Source: RGIG3701 sp031553595 (GTDB lineage: Bacteria > Planctomycetota > Planctomycetia > Pirellulales > Thermoguttaceae). Taken from it: a DNA stretch of 64,000 nt. Location: NCBI GenBank assembly GCA_031553595.1, contig JAVBLI010000001.1, positions 1 through 64,000 on the forward strand, read 5' to 3'. Every line of letters begins with the position of its first letter. The stretch's first letter is position 1. The translations under genes and the position numbers were made by a program. This document shows, one piece after another, positions 1-8,045 of the stretch. The notes beneath the pieces are model-generated. The model saw only the letters and a program-made list of their open reading frames with translations, was not told where the DNA came from and made no database searches.

Positions 1-1950
1 CGGCGCGATGCCGTCCGGCAGGCTGATGCGCCGCGTGCCCTGCTCAAGATACGGTCCGTAACGCCCCACGCGCACATAAAGCGACTCGCCCCCATTTTCC
101 GGCGTGCCGATTTCGATCGTGCTCACCGCGCGGGCGTCGATTTCGTCCAGCTTATTCGCCAAAAGTTGTTTTAGGCCCGGCGTATTCGCGTGCTGGCCCG
201 TGTCGTCGCCGAAATAGAACATGTGGAGGTACTCCAGCCAGTCCTGCTCGCCGCGGCTGACGGCGTCCAGCTCGTCTTCCATCTCGGCCGTGAACTGATA
301 GTCGATCAGGTTCGGCAGGTGCGTCTCCAGGAGCTGGCAGACGGCGAACGCCATCCACGTGGGGATGAGCACGTTGCCGCGCTTAAAGACGTAATTTCGA
401 GCCAGAATCGTGTCGATAATAGAGGCGTACGTGCTCGGCCGGCCGATGCCCTTTTCTTCCAGCGTCCGCGTCAAAGCGGCTTCGCTGTACCGGTTCGGCG
501 GCTGCGTGGTGTGCACTTTGGGCTCCAACTGCTGGCACTTCAGCGCGTCGCCCGTCTTCACCGGCGGCAGGATGCGCTCGCCGTCGGAGTCTTCCATGTC
601 GTCGAAACTTTCGACGTACGCCCGCAAATAGCCGGGGAAGGTGATGGTTTTGCCGGTGGCCGAGAATTGGGCGTTCTCCAGATTCACGGAAATCGTCATC
701 CGTCGGCCTTCCGCGTCCAGCATCTGGCTGGCGATCGTTCGCTTCCAGATCATGTCGTAAAGTTTGTACTCCTCCTCGCTGAGGTGCAGACGCAACTGCT
801 CGGGCGTGGCGAAAACCGTGCCGGCGGGACGGATCGCCTCGTGGGCTTCCTGCGCGTTTTTGACTTTCGTCTGATACTGGCGCGGGCCCGCGGGGAGGAA
901 TTCCGGGCCGTACTGCGTTTTCACGAGATTCCGGGCGGCGGTGATGGCTTCCGTCGAGAGCGTGGTCGAGTCGGTACGCATGTAGGTGATGCGTCCGTTT
1001 TCGTAAAGGCTCTGGGCCACCTGCATGGTTCGGCGGGCGGAGAAACCGTGCTTGCGGTTCGCTTCCTGCTGGAGGGTGCTGGTGGTGAAGGGGGCCGGCG
1101 GACGTTGCGTGAAGGTTTTGTCTTCCACATTCGCCACGCGGCAGTCGGCGGCGTTTTGCAGCCGGGCCAGCAGGTCGCGGATTTCCGCTTCCGTCATCTG
1201 GATACAGTCGGGATTCTTGAGTTTTCCGGTCGTGGAATCGAAATCGCGGCTGGTGGGGATGCGTTTTCCATTGACGGTGGCCAGGGAGGCTTCAAAATTC
1301 TGGCCTTCCATGGTGCGGAACGTCGCGGCCAGATCCCAGTAGGTGGCGGCGTGGAACGCCATGCGGGCCCGCTCGCGATCCACGATCAGCCGCACGGCCA
1401 CGCTTTGCACGCGCCCGGCCGAGAGTTTCGGGCCGATTTTCCGCCATAAAAGCGGCGAAACGTCGTACCCGTAAAGCCGGTCCAGAATCCGGCGGCTTTC
1501 CTGCGCCCGGACCAGCGATTCGTCGATCTCTCGCGGATTGGCCAGCGAATCGAGGATGGCGTTCTTCGTGATTTCATGGAAAACCAGCCGCCGTACCGGC
1601 ACTTTCGGCTTCAAAACCTGGCACAGATGCCAACTGATCGCCTCTCCTTCGCGGTCTTCGTCCGTCGCCAGATAAAGCTCTTCGGCATCCTTCAAAAGCC
1701 CCTTGAGCTTGTCGACCTGCTTTTTTTTGTCTTTAGGCACGATATAAATCGGCTCGAAATTGTCCTCGACATTCACGCCGAGGTACGCCCACGGCTCGGA
1801 ACGGTACTTCTCCGGCATCTCCTTCGCCCCCTGCGGGAGGTCGCGGATGTGGCCGATACTCGCTTCGATGGCGTACTCTTTTCCGAGGAACTTACTGATC
1901 GTCCGCGCTTTGGCAGGGGACTCGACAATGACAAGATATTTGGCTGGCAT
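1..1950 (-). CDS. topA: DNA topoisomerase I, type IA (C-terminus cut by window edge)
   Basis: Relaxes negatively supercoiled DNA in the cytoplasm by a transient 5'-phosphotyrosine break. The minus-strand frame is open from the ATG at 1950 to the window edge, so 650 residues are visible and the C-terminus is missing. The product begins MPAKYLVIVESPAKA, the first TOPRIM motif, followed by the acidic TOPRIM motif DEDREGEA near residue 100. The active-site motif GRITYMRTDST places the catalytic tyrosine at residue 323 (codon 982-984), close to Tyr319 of the E. coli enzyme. The last visible part (ESLYVRVGRYGPYLEQG) matches the C-terminal repeats found after the core in non-enterobacterial TopA. 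The upstream gap contains heptamer repeats and separates it from a divergent gene. Identification is secure; only the length is unknown. Confidence 0.97.
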   Translation of the reverse strand, partial: MPAKYLVIVESPAKARTISKFLGKEYAIEASIGHIRDLPQGAKEMPEKYRSEPWAYLGVNVEDNFEPIYIVPKDKKKQVDKLKGLLKDAEELYLATDEDREGEAISWHLCQVLKPKVPVRRLVFHEITKNAILDSLANPREIDESLVRAQESRRILDRLYGYDVSPLLWRKIGPKLSAGRVQSVAVRLIVDRERARMAFHAATYWDLAATFRTMEGQNFEASLATVNGKRIPTSRDFDSTTGKLKNPDCIQMTEAEIRDLLARLQNAADCRVANVEDKTFTQRPPAPFTTSTLQQEANRKHGFSARRTMQVAQSLYENGRITYMRTDSTTLSTEAITAARNLVKTQYGPEFLPAGPRQYQTKVKNAQEAHEAIRPAGTVFATPEQLRLHLSEEEYKLYDMIWKRTIASQMLDAEGRRMTISVNLENAQFSATGKTITFPGYLRAYVESFDDMEDSDGERILPPVKTGDALKCQQLEPKVHTTQPPNRYSEAALTRTLEEKGIGRPSTYASIIDTILARNYVFKRGNVLIPTWMAFAVCQLLETHLPNLIDYQFTAEMEDELDAVSRGEQDWLEYLHMFYFGDDTGQHANTPGLKQLLANKLDEIDARAVSTIEIGTPENGGESLYVRVGRYGPYLEQGTRRISLPDGIAP

Positions 1951-1960
1951 ATAGGGAATT

Positions 1961-1995
1961 GGGGTTAGGGGTTAGGGGCTGGGGGTTCGGGGCCG
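1961..1995. repeat. Heptanucleotide tandem array, GGGGTTA type
   Basis: Five consecutive 7-base units, GGGGTTA, GGGGTTA, GGGGCTG, GGGGTTC and GGGGCCG, start 11 bases upstream of the topA start codon. The period is exactly seven although the bases drift. Confidence 0.75.
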
Positions 1996-2028
1996 GGCTG
2001 GCGCAAGGTTCCGCTGTTTCACATTTTT

Positions 2029-2063
2029 ACCTTACACCCTGCACCCTTCACCTTACACCTTCA
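2029..2063. repeat. Heptanucleotide tandem array, ACCTTAC type
   Basis: Five units in exact 7-base phase, ACCTTAC, ACCCTGC, ACCCTTC, ACCTTAC and ACCTTCA, in the topA upstream gap. The unit differs from that of the neighbouring array at 1961 but the period is the same. Confidence 0.75.
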
Positions 2064-2362
2064 TTCAGCAGCCTTCTATTATTTTATAAATTTAATTTCC
2101 TGCAAGACGGATAACGGGAAAATAATGAAAAAATATCGATTTTCTTTTGCGTTTTATGTGCGAGAACCCGATTTTCGAAAATTTCTTTTAAAATATGCGT
2201 AAAATTCCTCTAAGTGGGATTGCATAAAACGCAGTGTTTTTTACAATATATGGTCAACGTATTTTTTGGCACCGGCCGCCGCCCTCGGCATCTGCGCCGG
2301 TAAGGCATATCCAAACGCCACGCAATTATTTCGGTTCATTAACCCATTATTAGAAATCGATT
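2064..2362. other. AT-rich divergent intergenic region
   Basis: About 300 bases without a credible gene between topA (leftward) and the PpiD-like gene (rightward). It is clearly richer in A and T than its surroundings, with long A and T runs around 2090-2260, as expected for divergent promoters. I could not single out a convincing -35/-10 pair. The last 20 bases before the ATG at 2363 have no strong Shine-Dalgarno sequence. Confidence 0.4.
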
Positions 2363-4783
2363 ATGTCTACAGTTTTTCGCAAAATTCGTAAAAATCAAAA
2401 AGTCTGGCTGGCCACGCTCGGCGTCCTTGCCATGTTGTGCTTCGTTTTCATTCCCATCATGATGCAGAATCAGGGTGGGAACGTCGGGAAGACGACGGTC
2501 GTGACCTCCCGCGTGGGTAATCTGGACGAGTTCCAGATCCAGGAGCTGTATCAGCAGCGCGTCCGCGCCATCCGCTTTTTCTCCAGCCTGGGGAATGTCA
2601 TGCAGAACAGCGCCGACCAGGAATATCAGCGGCTGCTGAAAGACGGTTTGCAGGACATGGACGCTTTTATGAAGGCCCAGCAGCGCGCCCAGGCCGGCGG
2701 GAAGGCCTCCATGTTGGCCCGCCGTCTGGAGAGCAGCGTGAACGAGGAATCGCTCGTTTACGAATGGCTGCAGGCGAAACTTGCGGAAAAAGAGGGGATC
2801 GTCGTCAACGACGCCATGATCAGCGAGTTCGTCAACGGCCTGGTGGATAACCTCATGACCAAAAGCGATTATAAGTTGGCGAAAGAAAACGCCGCTATTC
2901 ATAATGGTTCGGAAATCGACAAATCGCTGTCGTTCCTGTTGCTGGCGGGGGAATACCGCAGGATTTATGAGGGGAATTTCAATAATTTGTCCATCGCCGA
3001 CCAGTGGGACAATTTCACGAAAGTCAACCGTTTCGTTACGCTGGACGCGTATCCGGTGCGGGTGGCGGATTTCGTGGACGACGTGCCGGAACCTTCGCAG
3101 CCCGAGCTGCTGGGATTTTTCCACCAGTATAAAGAGCGTTTCTCCGATCCGCTGACCGGCGCGCCCGGATTCAAGGTTCGCCGTCACGCGGAGCTGGAAT
3201 ATATGATGGCCAACGTGGATAATTTCGTGGATGTGGACGCCGTAACGGAAGCGGAAATCCTGGCTTTTTACAATCAGAACAAACAATTATATATTAAAAT
3301 GCCGGAAATCGATGTGCCGGAAGTCCGGATCCCCGATATGCCGAACCTGTTCCAGAATCGCGAGCGTGAGGTGCCGGAAGGTGGTTTGACGCTGGAAGGC
3401 GAGATTCAGGACGAGCTCCCCGGCACGGAAACCTCCCCGGCTGTCGACGAAATCAAAATTGAGGAAATCGAAATTCCAGTCGACGCCCCGGCGGACGAAA
3501 CTCCGGCGCCCGCTCCGGCGGAAGAAACCCCGGCTGTGGCTCCCGCGGAAGAGACACCCGCGCCCACCCCGGCTGAGGAAACTCCGGCTCCCGCGGAAGA
3601 AACATCCGCACCTGCTCCGGCGGAAGAAGCCCCGGCTGTGACTCCCGAGGAAGAAACTTCGGCTCCGGCCCCGGCGGAAGAAACCACCGCGACTGGCAAA
3701 AAATCCGTTTTCCGCCAGGTGGCTTTTGTCCAGGCCGACCAGGTTCCAACCGTCCCACCGAATCTCGGCAGTTACACGCCGCCGGCGATGGAATATCGCC
3801 CGCTGAGCGAGGTGCTTGAGGACGTCCGCCAGCAGGTGGCCCTCCAGAAAGCCAGCCAGTTGCTGGACGAGAAACTGCGTCAGGCGAACGAAGAATTAGA
3901 CGCGTTCAGCCGTGCCCATCAGGCGTACCTGATCAGCAAAGAGCGTGCGGCGACCATGAAAACGGAGTTTAAGGAAGAAGTGCCGAAATTCGATTTCGCC
4001 GCGTGTGCGAAACGTTATGGTTTCCTGATCGTCGAGCCGCTGAAATCGTACGATATCGTCGACCTGATGGGTGAGCCGCTGGGCCACTCCCGCGCGATGA
4101 ATTCGAACAGGCCTTTTGCGGAAACGCTGTTCGCCGGATCCGCGGAATACATGGAATATACGCCGTTCCTGACGGGTGACGAGGAAGGCAATCGTTTCCT
4201 CGGATGGTCGATCAGCCAGAAGGCGGCTTATGTGCCGACGATGGATGAGCCGGGGATGGCGGAAAAAGTGGCGAGGGCCTGGAAATTCGAAAAGGCGCGT
4301 CCGCTGGCGGAAGTTGCCGCGAAGAAAACCGCCGAGGAATGCACCGCGGCCGGCTCCATGAGCAAGCTGGGCGACGCGGTCGTCACGACGAATTCCTTCC
4401 CGTGGTTCACGTTCGGCGAGCTGAACGAAATGCAGATGCGTCATACCACGCCGGTGCTTTCCATGGTGGAGGGCATCGACACGCCGATAAAGCGAAATGC
4501 CGGGCCGGACTTCATGGCCGTGGCGTTCGGCCTGACCGGAACGAAATGCGATATCGCGCCCTCCATGGACCGCTCCACGCTTTACGTCCTGCAGGCGAAA
4601 TCCTTCTCGCCTAGCGACGAAGTGCTGCAGCAGCTGTTCTCGCTCGACCGGGCCGGCAGTTATCAGCCCGTGGCCACCATGAAAATGCGTGGCGTGGCCA
4701 CCGAGTGGCTGAAGCAGCTGAAGGAAAAAACGAACATGGAGTGGCGGCGTGCTGCCCGGCACCAGGCGGCGGAAGAGGAATGA
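2363..4783 (+). CDS. PpiD/SurA-like membrane-anchored protein with Pro/Ala/Glu linker
   Basis: 806 residues. A short basic cytoplasmic N-terminus (MSTVFRKIRKNQKVWLA) is followed by one membrane segment at about residues 17-35 and a large periplasmic part, the topology of PpiD-type folding factors. Residues about 370-440 are a linker of repeated (A)PAEETPAP units. After this comes a coiled-coil-rich stretch (SEVLEDVRQQVALQKASQL) and a C-terminal domain ending in charged residues. The N-terminal helical region resembles the SurA/PpiD N-terminal chaperone domain of planctomycete homologues, but I see no clear parvulin PPIase motif, so isomerase activity is doubtful. A good rho-independent terminator follows directly. 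The function is inferred from architecture only. Confidence 0.6.
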   Translation: MSTVFRKIRKNQKVWLATLGVLAMLCFVFIPIMMQNQGGNVGKTTVVTSRVGNLDEFQIQELYQQRVRAIRFFSSLGNVMQNSADQEYQRLLKDGLQDMDAFMKAQQRAQAGGKASMLARRLESSVNEESLVYEWLQAKLAEKEGIVVNDAMISEFVNGLVDNLMTKSDYKLAKENAAIHNGSEIDKSLSFLLLAGEYRRIYEGNFNNLSIADQWDNFTKVNRFVTLDAYPVRVADFVDDVPEPSQPELLGFFHQYKERFSDPLTGAPGFKVRRHAELEYMMANVDNFVDVDAVTEAEILAFYNQNKQLYIKMPEIDVPEVRIPDMPNLFQNREREVPEGGLTLEGEIQDELPGTETSPAVDEIKIEEIEIPVDAPADETPAPAPAEETPAVAPAEETPAPTPAEETPAPAEETSAPAPAEEAPAVTPEEETSAPAPAEETTATGKKSVFRQVAFVQADQVPTVPPNLGSYTPPAMEYRPLSEVLEDVRQQVALQKASQLLDEKLRQANEELDAFSRAHQAYLISKERAATMKTEFKEEVPKFDFAACAKRYGFLIVEPLKSYDIVDLMGEPLGHSRAMNSNRPFAETLFAGSAEYMEYTPFLTGDEEGNRFLGWSISQKAAYVPTMDEPGMAEKVARAWKFEKARPLAEVAAKKTAEECTAAGSMSKLGDAVVTTNSFPWFTFGELNEMQMRHTTPVLSMVEGIDTPIKRNAGPDFMAVAFGLTGTKCDIAPSMDRSTLYVLQAKSFSPSDEVLQQLFSLDRAGSYQPVATMKMRGVATEWLKQLKEKTNMEWRRAARHQAAEEE
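3481..3690 (+). repeat. Coding tandem repeat, PAEETPAP units
   Basis: Imperfect in-frame repeats of a 7-9 residue unit (APAEETPAP and variants such as TPEEETSAP) form an extended acidic Pro-rich linker in the PpiD-like protein. Such linkers usually space a membrane anchor from a folded domain; copy number may vary between strains. Confidence 0.7.
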
Positions 4784-4799
4784 TGTTCCATAACCGACG

Positions 4800-4834
4800 A
4801 AGGCCGCGCGAGGTGCTCCCCGCCGGCCTTTTTT
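4800..4834 (+). terminator. Rho-independent terminator of the PpiD-like gene
   Basis: The hairpin arms AAGGCCG and CGGCCTT (4800-4806 and 4824-4830) run into a T-run 16 bases after the stop codon. Confidence 0.85.
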
Positions 4835-4915
4835 GTGCGCCGTGATAAAATTCCCGGGGAATATGTTTAAAAACAAAAATCACTGAAAATAATTCCCGAA
4901 AGTGGCGCGAGGTTC

Positions 4916-4944
4916 TTGAAATCCCATGAAAAATGTGTTATGCT
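4916..4944 (+). promoter_or_regulatory. Sigma-70-type promoter for the small ACT-like gene
   Basis: TTGAAA (4916-4921), a 17-base spacer and TATGCT (4939-4944). Transcription would begin near 4952, leaving a leader of about 60 bases that contains a small GGCGAA...TTCGCC hairpin before the Shine-Dalgarno site. Confidence 0.65.
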
Positions 4945-5012
4945 CGAAAGAGAGGGCGAACGGCATGTGTTTTCGCCTGACGCCCGAAGTGCTTTTTTAG
5001 AAGGAGAACATC

Positions 5013-5267
5013 ATGAACACTTATTTTATTCTCGGCATTCGTGCCACGAACCGGCTGACGCAGTCCTGCAAGGTGCAGGAAATCCTGACGGAATACGGCT
5101 GCCAAATCAAAACGCGGCTGGGCCTGCACCACGTGGTGGAGGGCGAGTGCCCGATTCACGGCCTGATCCTGCTGGAACTCTGCGGCGACATGGCGAAATG
5201 TGAAGAACTGGAGCAGAAACTCAGCGCGGTAACCGGGCTGGAAGTGAAGAAAATGGTTTTTGCATGA
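5013..5267 (+). CDS. Small ACT-like protein, possible iron-only hydrogenase system regulator
   Basis: 84 residues, start supported by AAGGAG eight bases upstream. The sequence (YFILGIRATNRL at the N-terminus, a central GLHHVVEGECPIHGLILLEL, and a C-terminal KLSAVTGLEVKKMV) has the beta-alpha-beta-beta-alpha-beta spacing of single ACT domains. It most resembles the TM1266-like family often linked to [FeFe]-hydrogenase genes. No hydrogenase or maturase gene lies in this window. The gene has its own promoter and a perfect terminator, so it is monocistronic. The family call rests on pattern similarity; another small ACT or NikR-like C-terminal fold is possible. Confidence 0.6.
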   Translation: MNTYFILGIRATNRLTQSCKVQEILTEYGCQIKTRLGLHHVVEGECPIHGLILLELCGDMAKCEELEQKLSAVTGLEVKKMVFA

Positions 5268-5279
5268 ACCTCGTCGACG

Positions 5280-5311
5280 AAAAGCAGGCGCTGGGGTGCC
5301 TGCTTTTTTTT
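5280..5311 (+). terminator. Rho-independent terminator of the ACT-like gene
   Basis: A perfect 10-bp stem, AAAAGCAGGC paired with GCCTGCTTTT (5280-5289 and 5298-5307), with an 8-base loop and a continuing T-run. Confidence 0.92.
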
Positions 5312-5345
5312 GCGCGGATGTGTTTTCACGAGTGCATTTACATCA

Positions 5346-5478
5346 TGGACGTTGCGTAAAAACAGCAGCCCGGGAATGCAGTGAAGCGGAATGACCGGAT
5401 CTAATCGCTGGAATTTTTTCCATTTCTATCCGGCCTCTGCGCTAACGCTCCGTCTTCGGCTGCTGTTTCTTGCGTCCA
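5346..5478. repeat. Dispersed palindromic element, copy 1 (hybrid arms)
   Basis: Termini TGGACGTTGCG...AACAGCAGCC and GGCTGCTGTTTCTTGCGTCCA form an inverted repeat. The left arm carries the 'AATGACCGGAT' version of the inner stem, while the right arm carries the 'ATCCGGCCTCTGCGC' version, so this copy mixes the two subtypes seen elsewhere. It lies 20 bases past the stop of the DUF1559 gene. Confidence 0.85.
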
Positions 5479-5497
5479 GAAGAATTTCGAAAATGCG

Positions 5498-6379
5498 TTA
5501 ATACTCTTCCGGAATAATTTCTCCGCTGGCGCGAGTGCAGATGGCCGCGAGGATTTGCAGTTCGAGGTGATTTCCGAGGAACGCCACATGGCCGTCCGCG
5601 AACACGGTATTCGCGCCGCCGCTGTGGTCGGAGCGGATTTCGTTTTCGGTGATGGACGGATCGTTGATCGCGCCGCACTGATCCATGACGTTCAGCGAGG
5701 AAATCCACTGACCGTCGGTCCAGGAAGTGTCTTCGCCGACCATCAGGGTCTGGGACAGGCCGTCACGGATGTCGCGGGCCTTGATCTGCTGCGTATAAAG
5801 CATCGTGCCGCGGGGCGGGTTATTCGGGACGGGGGTGGTTCTGCCGGGCCACGCGATGCGCTCGCCATAAATGCCGCCATAATGCGAAAGGCCGTACGTT
5901 GCGCGTTTGAGGCGGATGGACTTCCCGGACGCCTCATACACCGACGCCTCTTCCGGCTCGCTCTTTTTCGCCGACGGGCACACAAAAATCGGCAGGCGGG
6001 TCTGGGCCAATTCGTGATTTACGCCCATGGAGTACATCGTGTTCAAATCGAGTTTTTCGAACAGCTGCTGCTGCTCCAGCTCGGGCAGGATGAACGCCGA
6101 CCACGCGAATCCCCGGGCGCTCTCGCCGTCGACTTTCGTTCCGCTAATATAAACGTTCGGGTGCTTGTAGCCGCCCCACGGAAACTTGCCCTGGGTGGAG
6201 TTGAAGCTGTTCAGGCCGACGCCCATCTGCTTCAGGTTATTCTGACAACCGGTGCGGCGGGCCGCCTCTCGTGCCGAATTCACGGCGGGCAGCAGCAGAC
6301 TCAGCAGCACCCCGAGGATCGCGATGACCACGAGCAACTCGACGAGCGTAAAACCATGATTTTTTCTGTTATTTCGCAT
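5498..6379 (-). CDS. DUF1559 prepilin-like protein with type IV pilin N-terminus
   Basis: 293 residues from the ATG at 6379, which has GGGGGA just upstream; an upstream TTG in the same frame (6391) overlaps that site and is less likely. The N-terminus has a short basic leader, the prepilin peptidase site and methylation motif HGFTLVELLVVIAILGVL, then a hydrophobic helix. The C-terminus has the DUF1559 signature DHSGGANTVFADGHV (H-x9-DG). Families with this domain are greatly expanded in planctomycetes and are thought to form pilus or pseudopilus-like surface structures; their roles are mostly unknown. Only 16 bases separate it from the PEP-CTERM gene upstream, so both are probably on one mRNA controlled by the cobalamin riboswitch. 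Confidence 0.92.
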   Translation of the reverse strand: MRNNRKNHGFTLVELLVVIAILGVLLSLLLPAVNSAREAARRTGCQNNLKQMGVGLNSFNSTQGKFPWGGYKHPNVYISGTKVDGESARGFAWSAFILPELEQQQLFEKLDLNTMYSMGVNHELAQTRLPIFVCPSAKKSEPEEASVYEASGKSIRLKRATYGLSHYGGIYGERIAWPGRTTPVPNNPPRGTMLYTQQIKARDIRDGLSQTLMVGEDTSWTDGQWISSLNVMDQCGAINDPSITENEIRSDHSGGANTVFADGHVAFLGNHLELQILAAICTRASGEIIPEEY

Positions 6380-6395
6380 GATTTCCCCCAAAAAG

Positions 6396-7436
6396 TCAAG
6401 CGTTCTGTAATTTCCGCCACCCCAGCCACGCGGCCGCCATCAGCAGCATGACCCACGTTGCGGGTTCCGGGACGCCGGGTTCGGTGGGGTCCAGCCCCGA
6501 GGTGCCGAACACGATATTATCCAGCGCGAAATAAAGTGGCGTGGCGATTCCGAACCCGTTGATGTCCGTGGAAAACATTTCGAATCGCAGGCCGTTGATG
6601 TCTTCGAAAAGTCCTGCCGCTTCGGTTTCAAAATCGAACGTCAGCCAGTCGTCGACGACGTTCCGCCCTTCGCTGAGCACGACTTGTGCGGTTGCGCCGG
6701 CGATTTTATTTCCGTCGGCGTCCAGGCCGTAAATGTTGATGCCGAACTTGGCGGGGTAAGGCGTAGCGCCGTAAGTCGAGCCTTCCTGCAGCGTTTTGAA
6801 AGTGTAGGCCGTGTTGGCGAAGTCGATGGATTTCAGGTCGATTGCGTCGCTGAAAAACAACGTCGGGGTGGAGTACGTCTCGTCGGTCCACTCGCTGTTG
6901 TCGTACGCGAAGAGGAAGGTTTTGTTGTCGGCCGAGGAGGATGCGAAAACGGCGGGCAGGTGGCTGAGCGTCAGCGACGGGGCACTGGGGTTGATCGCCT
7001 GATATTCCGCGGAGGTGGTGCTGTCGATGAACATGGACGAAACGCCGAAACCGTAAGTCATGTACCATTCCGGCCCGAAATAACTGTCGGATCCGCCGGA
7101 AAACGTCAGCGTGACGGGGGCGTCGGTCGTTTCCTTATAGTGAATTGTGGAGACCCCGCCAGTGATGTTCGGCAGCGGAAGATTCGCCGTAGCCCAGTAA
7201 AAGCGGTTCGCGTTCGGCCAGTAACTGCCGAAAGACACGCCGCTGAAGGAGGACGCCGGCACCGGGACGTACATCTCGTACTGCGTGTAATCCAGCTTCG
7301 CGCCGGCCATGTTCTCAAACGTAATTTTCCCGGAGATGTCAGCCGAGTACCCACCGTGGGCGACAAAAATCGCCAGCACCGCCGCCAACACGCCAAAACC
7401 CGGACGGACATTCCTCGTCCACGATAAACCCTTCAT
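6396..7436 (-). CDS. PEP-CTERM surface protein under a cobalamin riboswitch
   Basis: 346 residues from ATG 7436, preceded by a strong GGAGG. The frame remains open upstream to 7667, but that extension would translate the riboswitch and is rejected. The protein has a signal peptide (GFGVLAAVLAIFVAHGGYSA), a Ser/Thr/Gly-rich beta-type body, and a C-terminal sorting signal: VPEPATWVMLLMAAA followed by WLGWRK. Exosortase would cut near the PEP motif and the protein would be attached to the envelope or released. The body matches no domain that I recognise. Its position behind a B12 sensor suggests a role in cobalamin capture or in an alternative to a B12-dependent process; that is inference. Confidence 0.85.
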   Translation of the reverse strand: MKGLSWTRNVRPGFGVLAAVLAIFVAHGGYSADISGKITFENMAGAKLDYTQYEMYVPVPASSFSGVSFGSYWPNANRFYWATANLPLPNITGGVSTIHYKETTDAPVTLTFSGGSDSYFGPEWYMTYGFGVSSMFIDSTTSAEYQAINPSAPSLTLSHLPAVFASSSADNKTFLFAYDNSEWTDETYSTPTLFFSDAIDLKSIDFANTAYTFKTLQEGSTYGATPYPAKFGINIYGLDADGNKIAGATAQVVLSEGRNVVDDWLTFDFETEAAGLFEDINGLRFEMFSTDINGFGIATPLYFALDNIVFGTSGLDPTEPGVPEPATWVMLLMAAAWLGWRKLQNA

Positions 7437-7516
7437 CAGACGCCTCCTTTCGCCTATGCGCGAAACGAAAAGGTGATTTTCAGACCGCTCATCGAGCCGC
7501 GAGCGCATCCAAAACC

Positions 7517-7758
7517 GGTTATGGTAGGTCTTCTGACTCCCGGAGAAATTGCCTGGGGCCTTCTCACCGCCGCGACACATGTGTGTGTCGGCGATAATGG
7601 CCGATTTGAGAAATTCGCGAGGAATTATAACAGAAATCAGGCGATTTTCGGCGTCCGTCTTGGACACCCTCCGGTTACAGCGGCGGCGACCGTCCCGGCT
7701 TTACACCGGTGTTCCCTGTTAGTGCACGAACAGAACCCGTTCGTGACGCACCATAACC
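7517..7758 (-). ncRNA. Cobalamin (adenosylcobalamin-type) riboswitch
   Basis: Read on the minus strand, the closing stem P1 is GGTTATGGT (7758-7750) paired with ACCATAACC (7525-7517). Inside are the family's hallmark segments in order: TTATGGTGC; ACTAACAGGGAA; CACCGGTGTAAAGCCGG; CGCCGCTGTAACCGG (7685-7671); and a B12-box-like GAGTCAGAAGACCTACC before the 3' P1 arm. A long variable arm lies between the core and the B12 box. Downstream, TTTCGCGCATAGGCGAAA can form a hairpin next to GGAGG of the PEP-CTERM gene, so the switch probably acts on translation initiation. Its 5' end is only 14 bases from the 3' end of tRNA-Leu, leaving no room for an ordinary promoter between them. Confidence 0.93.
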
Positions 7759-7772
7759 ACAAAAAAATCAAA

Positions 7773-7855
7773 TACCGGAGGTGGGAGTCGAACCCACACG
7801 TCCGCGAGGACAATGGATTTTGAATCCATCGTGTCTGCCATTCCACCACTCCGGC
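7773..7855 (-). tRNA. tRNA-Leu (anticodon CAA)
   Basis: An 83-base class II tRNA. The acceptor stem is GCCGGAG with CTCCGGT plus discriminator A, the anticodon stem-loop is ATGGA-TTCAAAA-TCCAT with CAA at 7822-7820, the long variable arm is TGTCCTCGCGGACG, and the T arm is GTGGGTTCGACTCCCAC. The CCA end is not encoded. It lies on the same strand and directly upstream of the cobalamin riboswitch. Confidence 0.97.
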
Positions 7856-7900
7856 ACTTGGATTCGTCCAGTATACCGGATGCGACGAAAAATGCAAGCC

Positions 7901-8031
7901 GGGGTTCCACAAGCAAAAAACCGCAGCCGGGAGCGGAGCGGAACGCAGTGACGCGCAGAGACCGGATCAGGTGGCCAAGTATTTCCGCACTTCGATCCGG
8001 TCTCTGCGCTAACGGCTGCTGTTTATTACAG
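7901..8031. repeat. Dispersed palindromic element, copy 2 (GCAGAGACC subtype)
   Basis: The left arm CCGCAGCCGGGAGCGGAGCG...GCGCAGAGACCGGATC and the right arm GATCCGGTCTCTGCGC...GGCTGCTGTTTATT form a long hairpin around a short loop. The right arm lacks the segment matching GGGAGCGGAGCGGAACG. It lies just past the 3' end of the Gfo/Idh/MocA gene. Confidence 0.85.
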
Positions 8032-8045
8032 GGAGGCCGCCTCGC

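Noticed and set aside
190..1449. 419-codon plus-strand open frame over topA
   Set aside because: It is antisense to a complete set of topoisomerase motifs; long antisense frames are expected in GC-rich genes.
7437..7667. N-terminal extension of the PEP-CTERM gene up to 7667
   Set aside because: It would translate the cobalamin riboswitch and place the signal peptide internally; ATG 7436 has a strong ribosome site.
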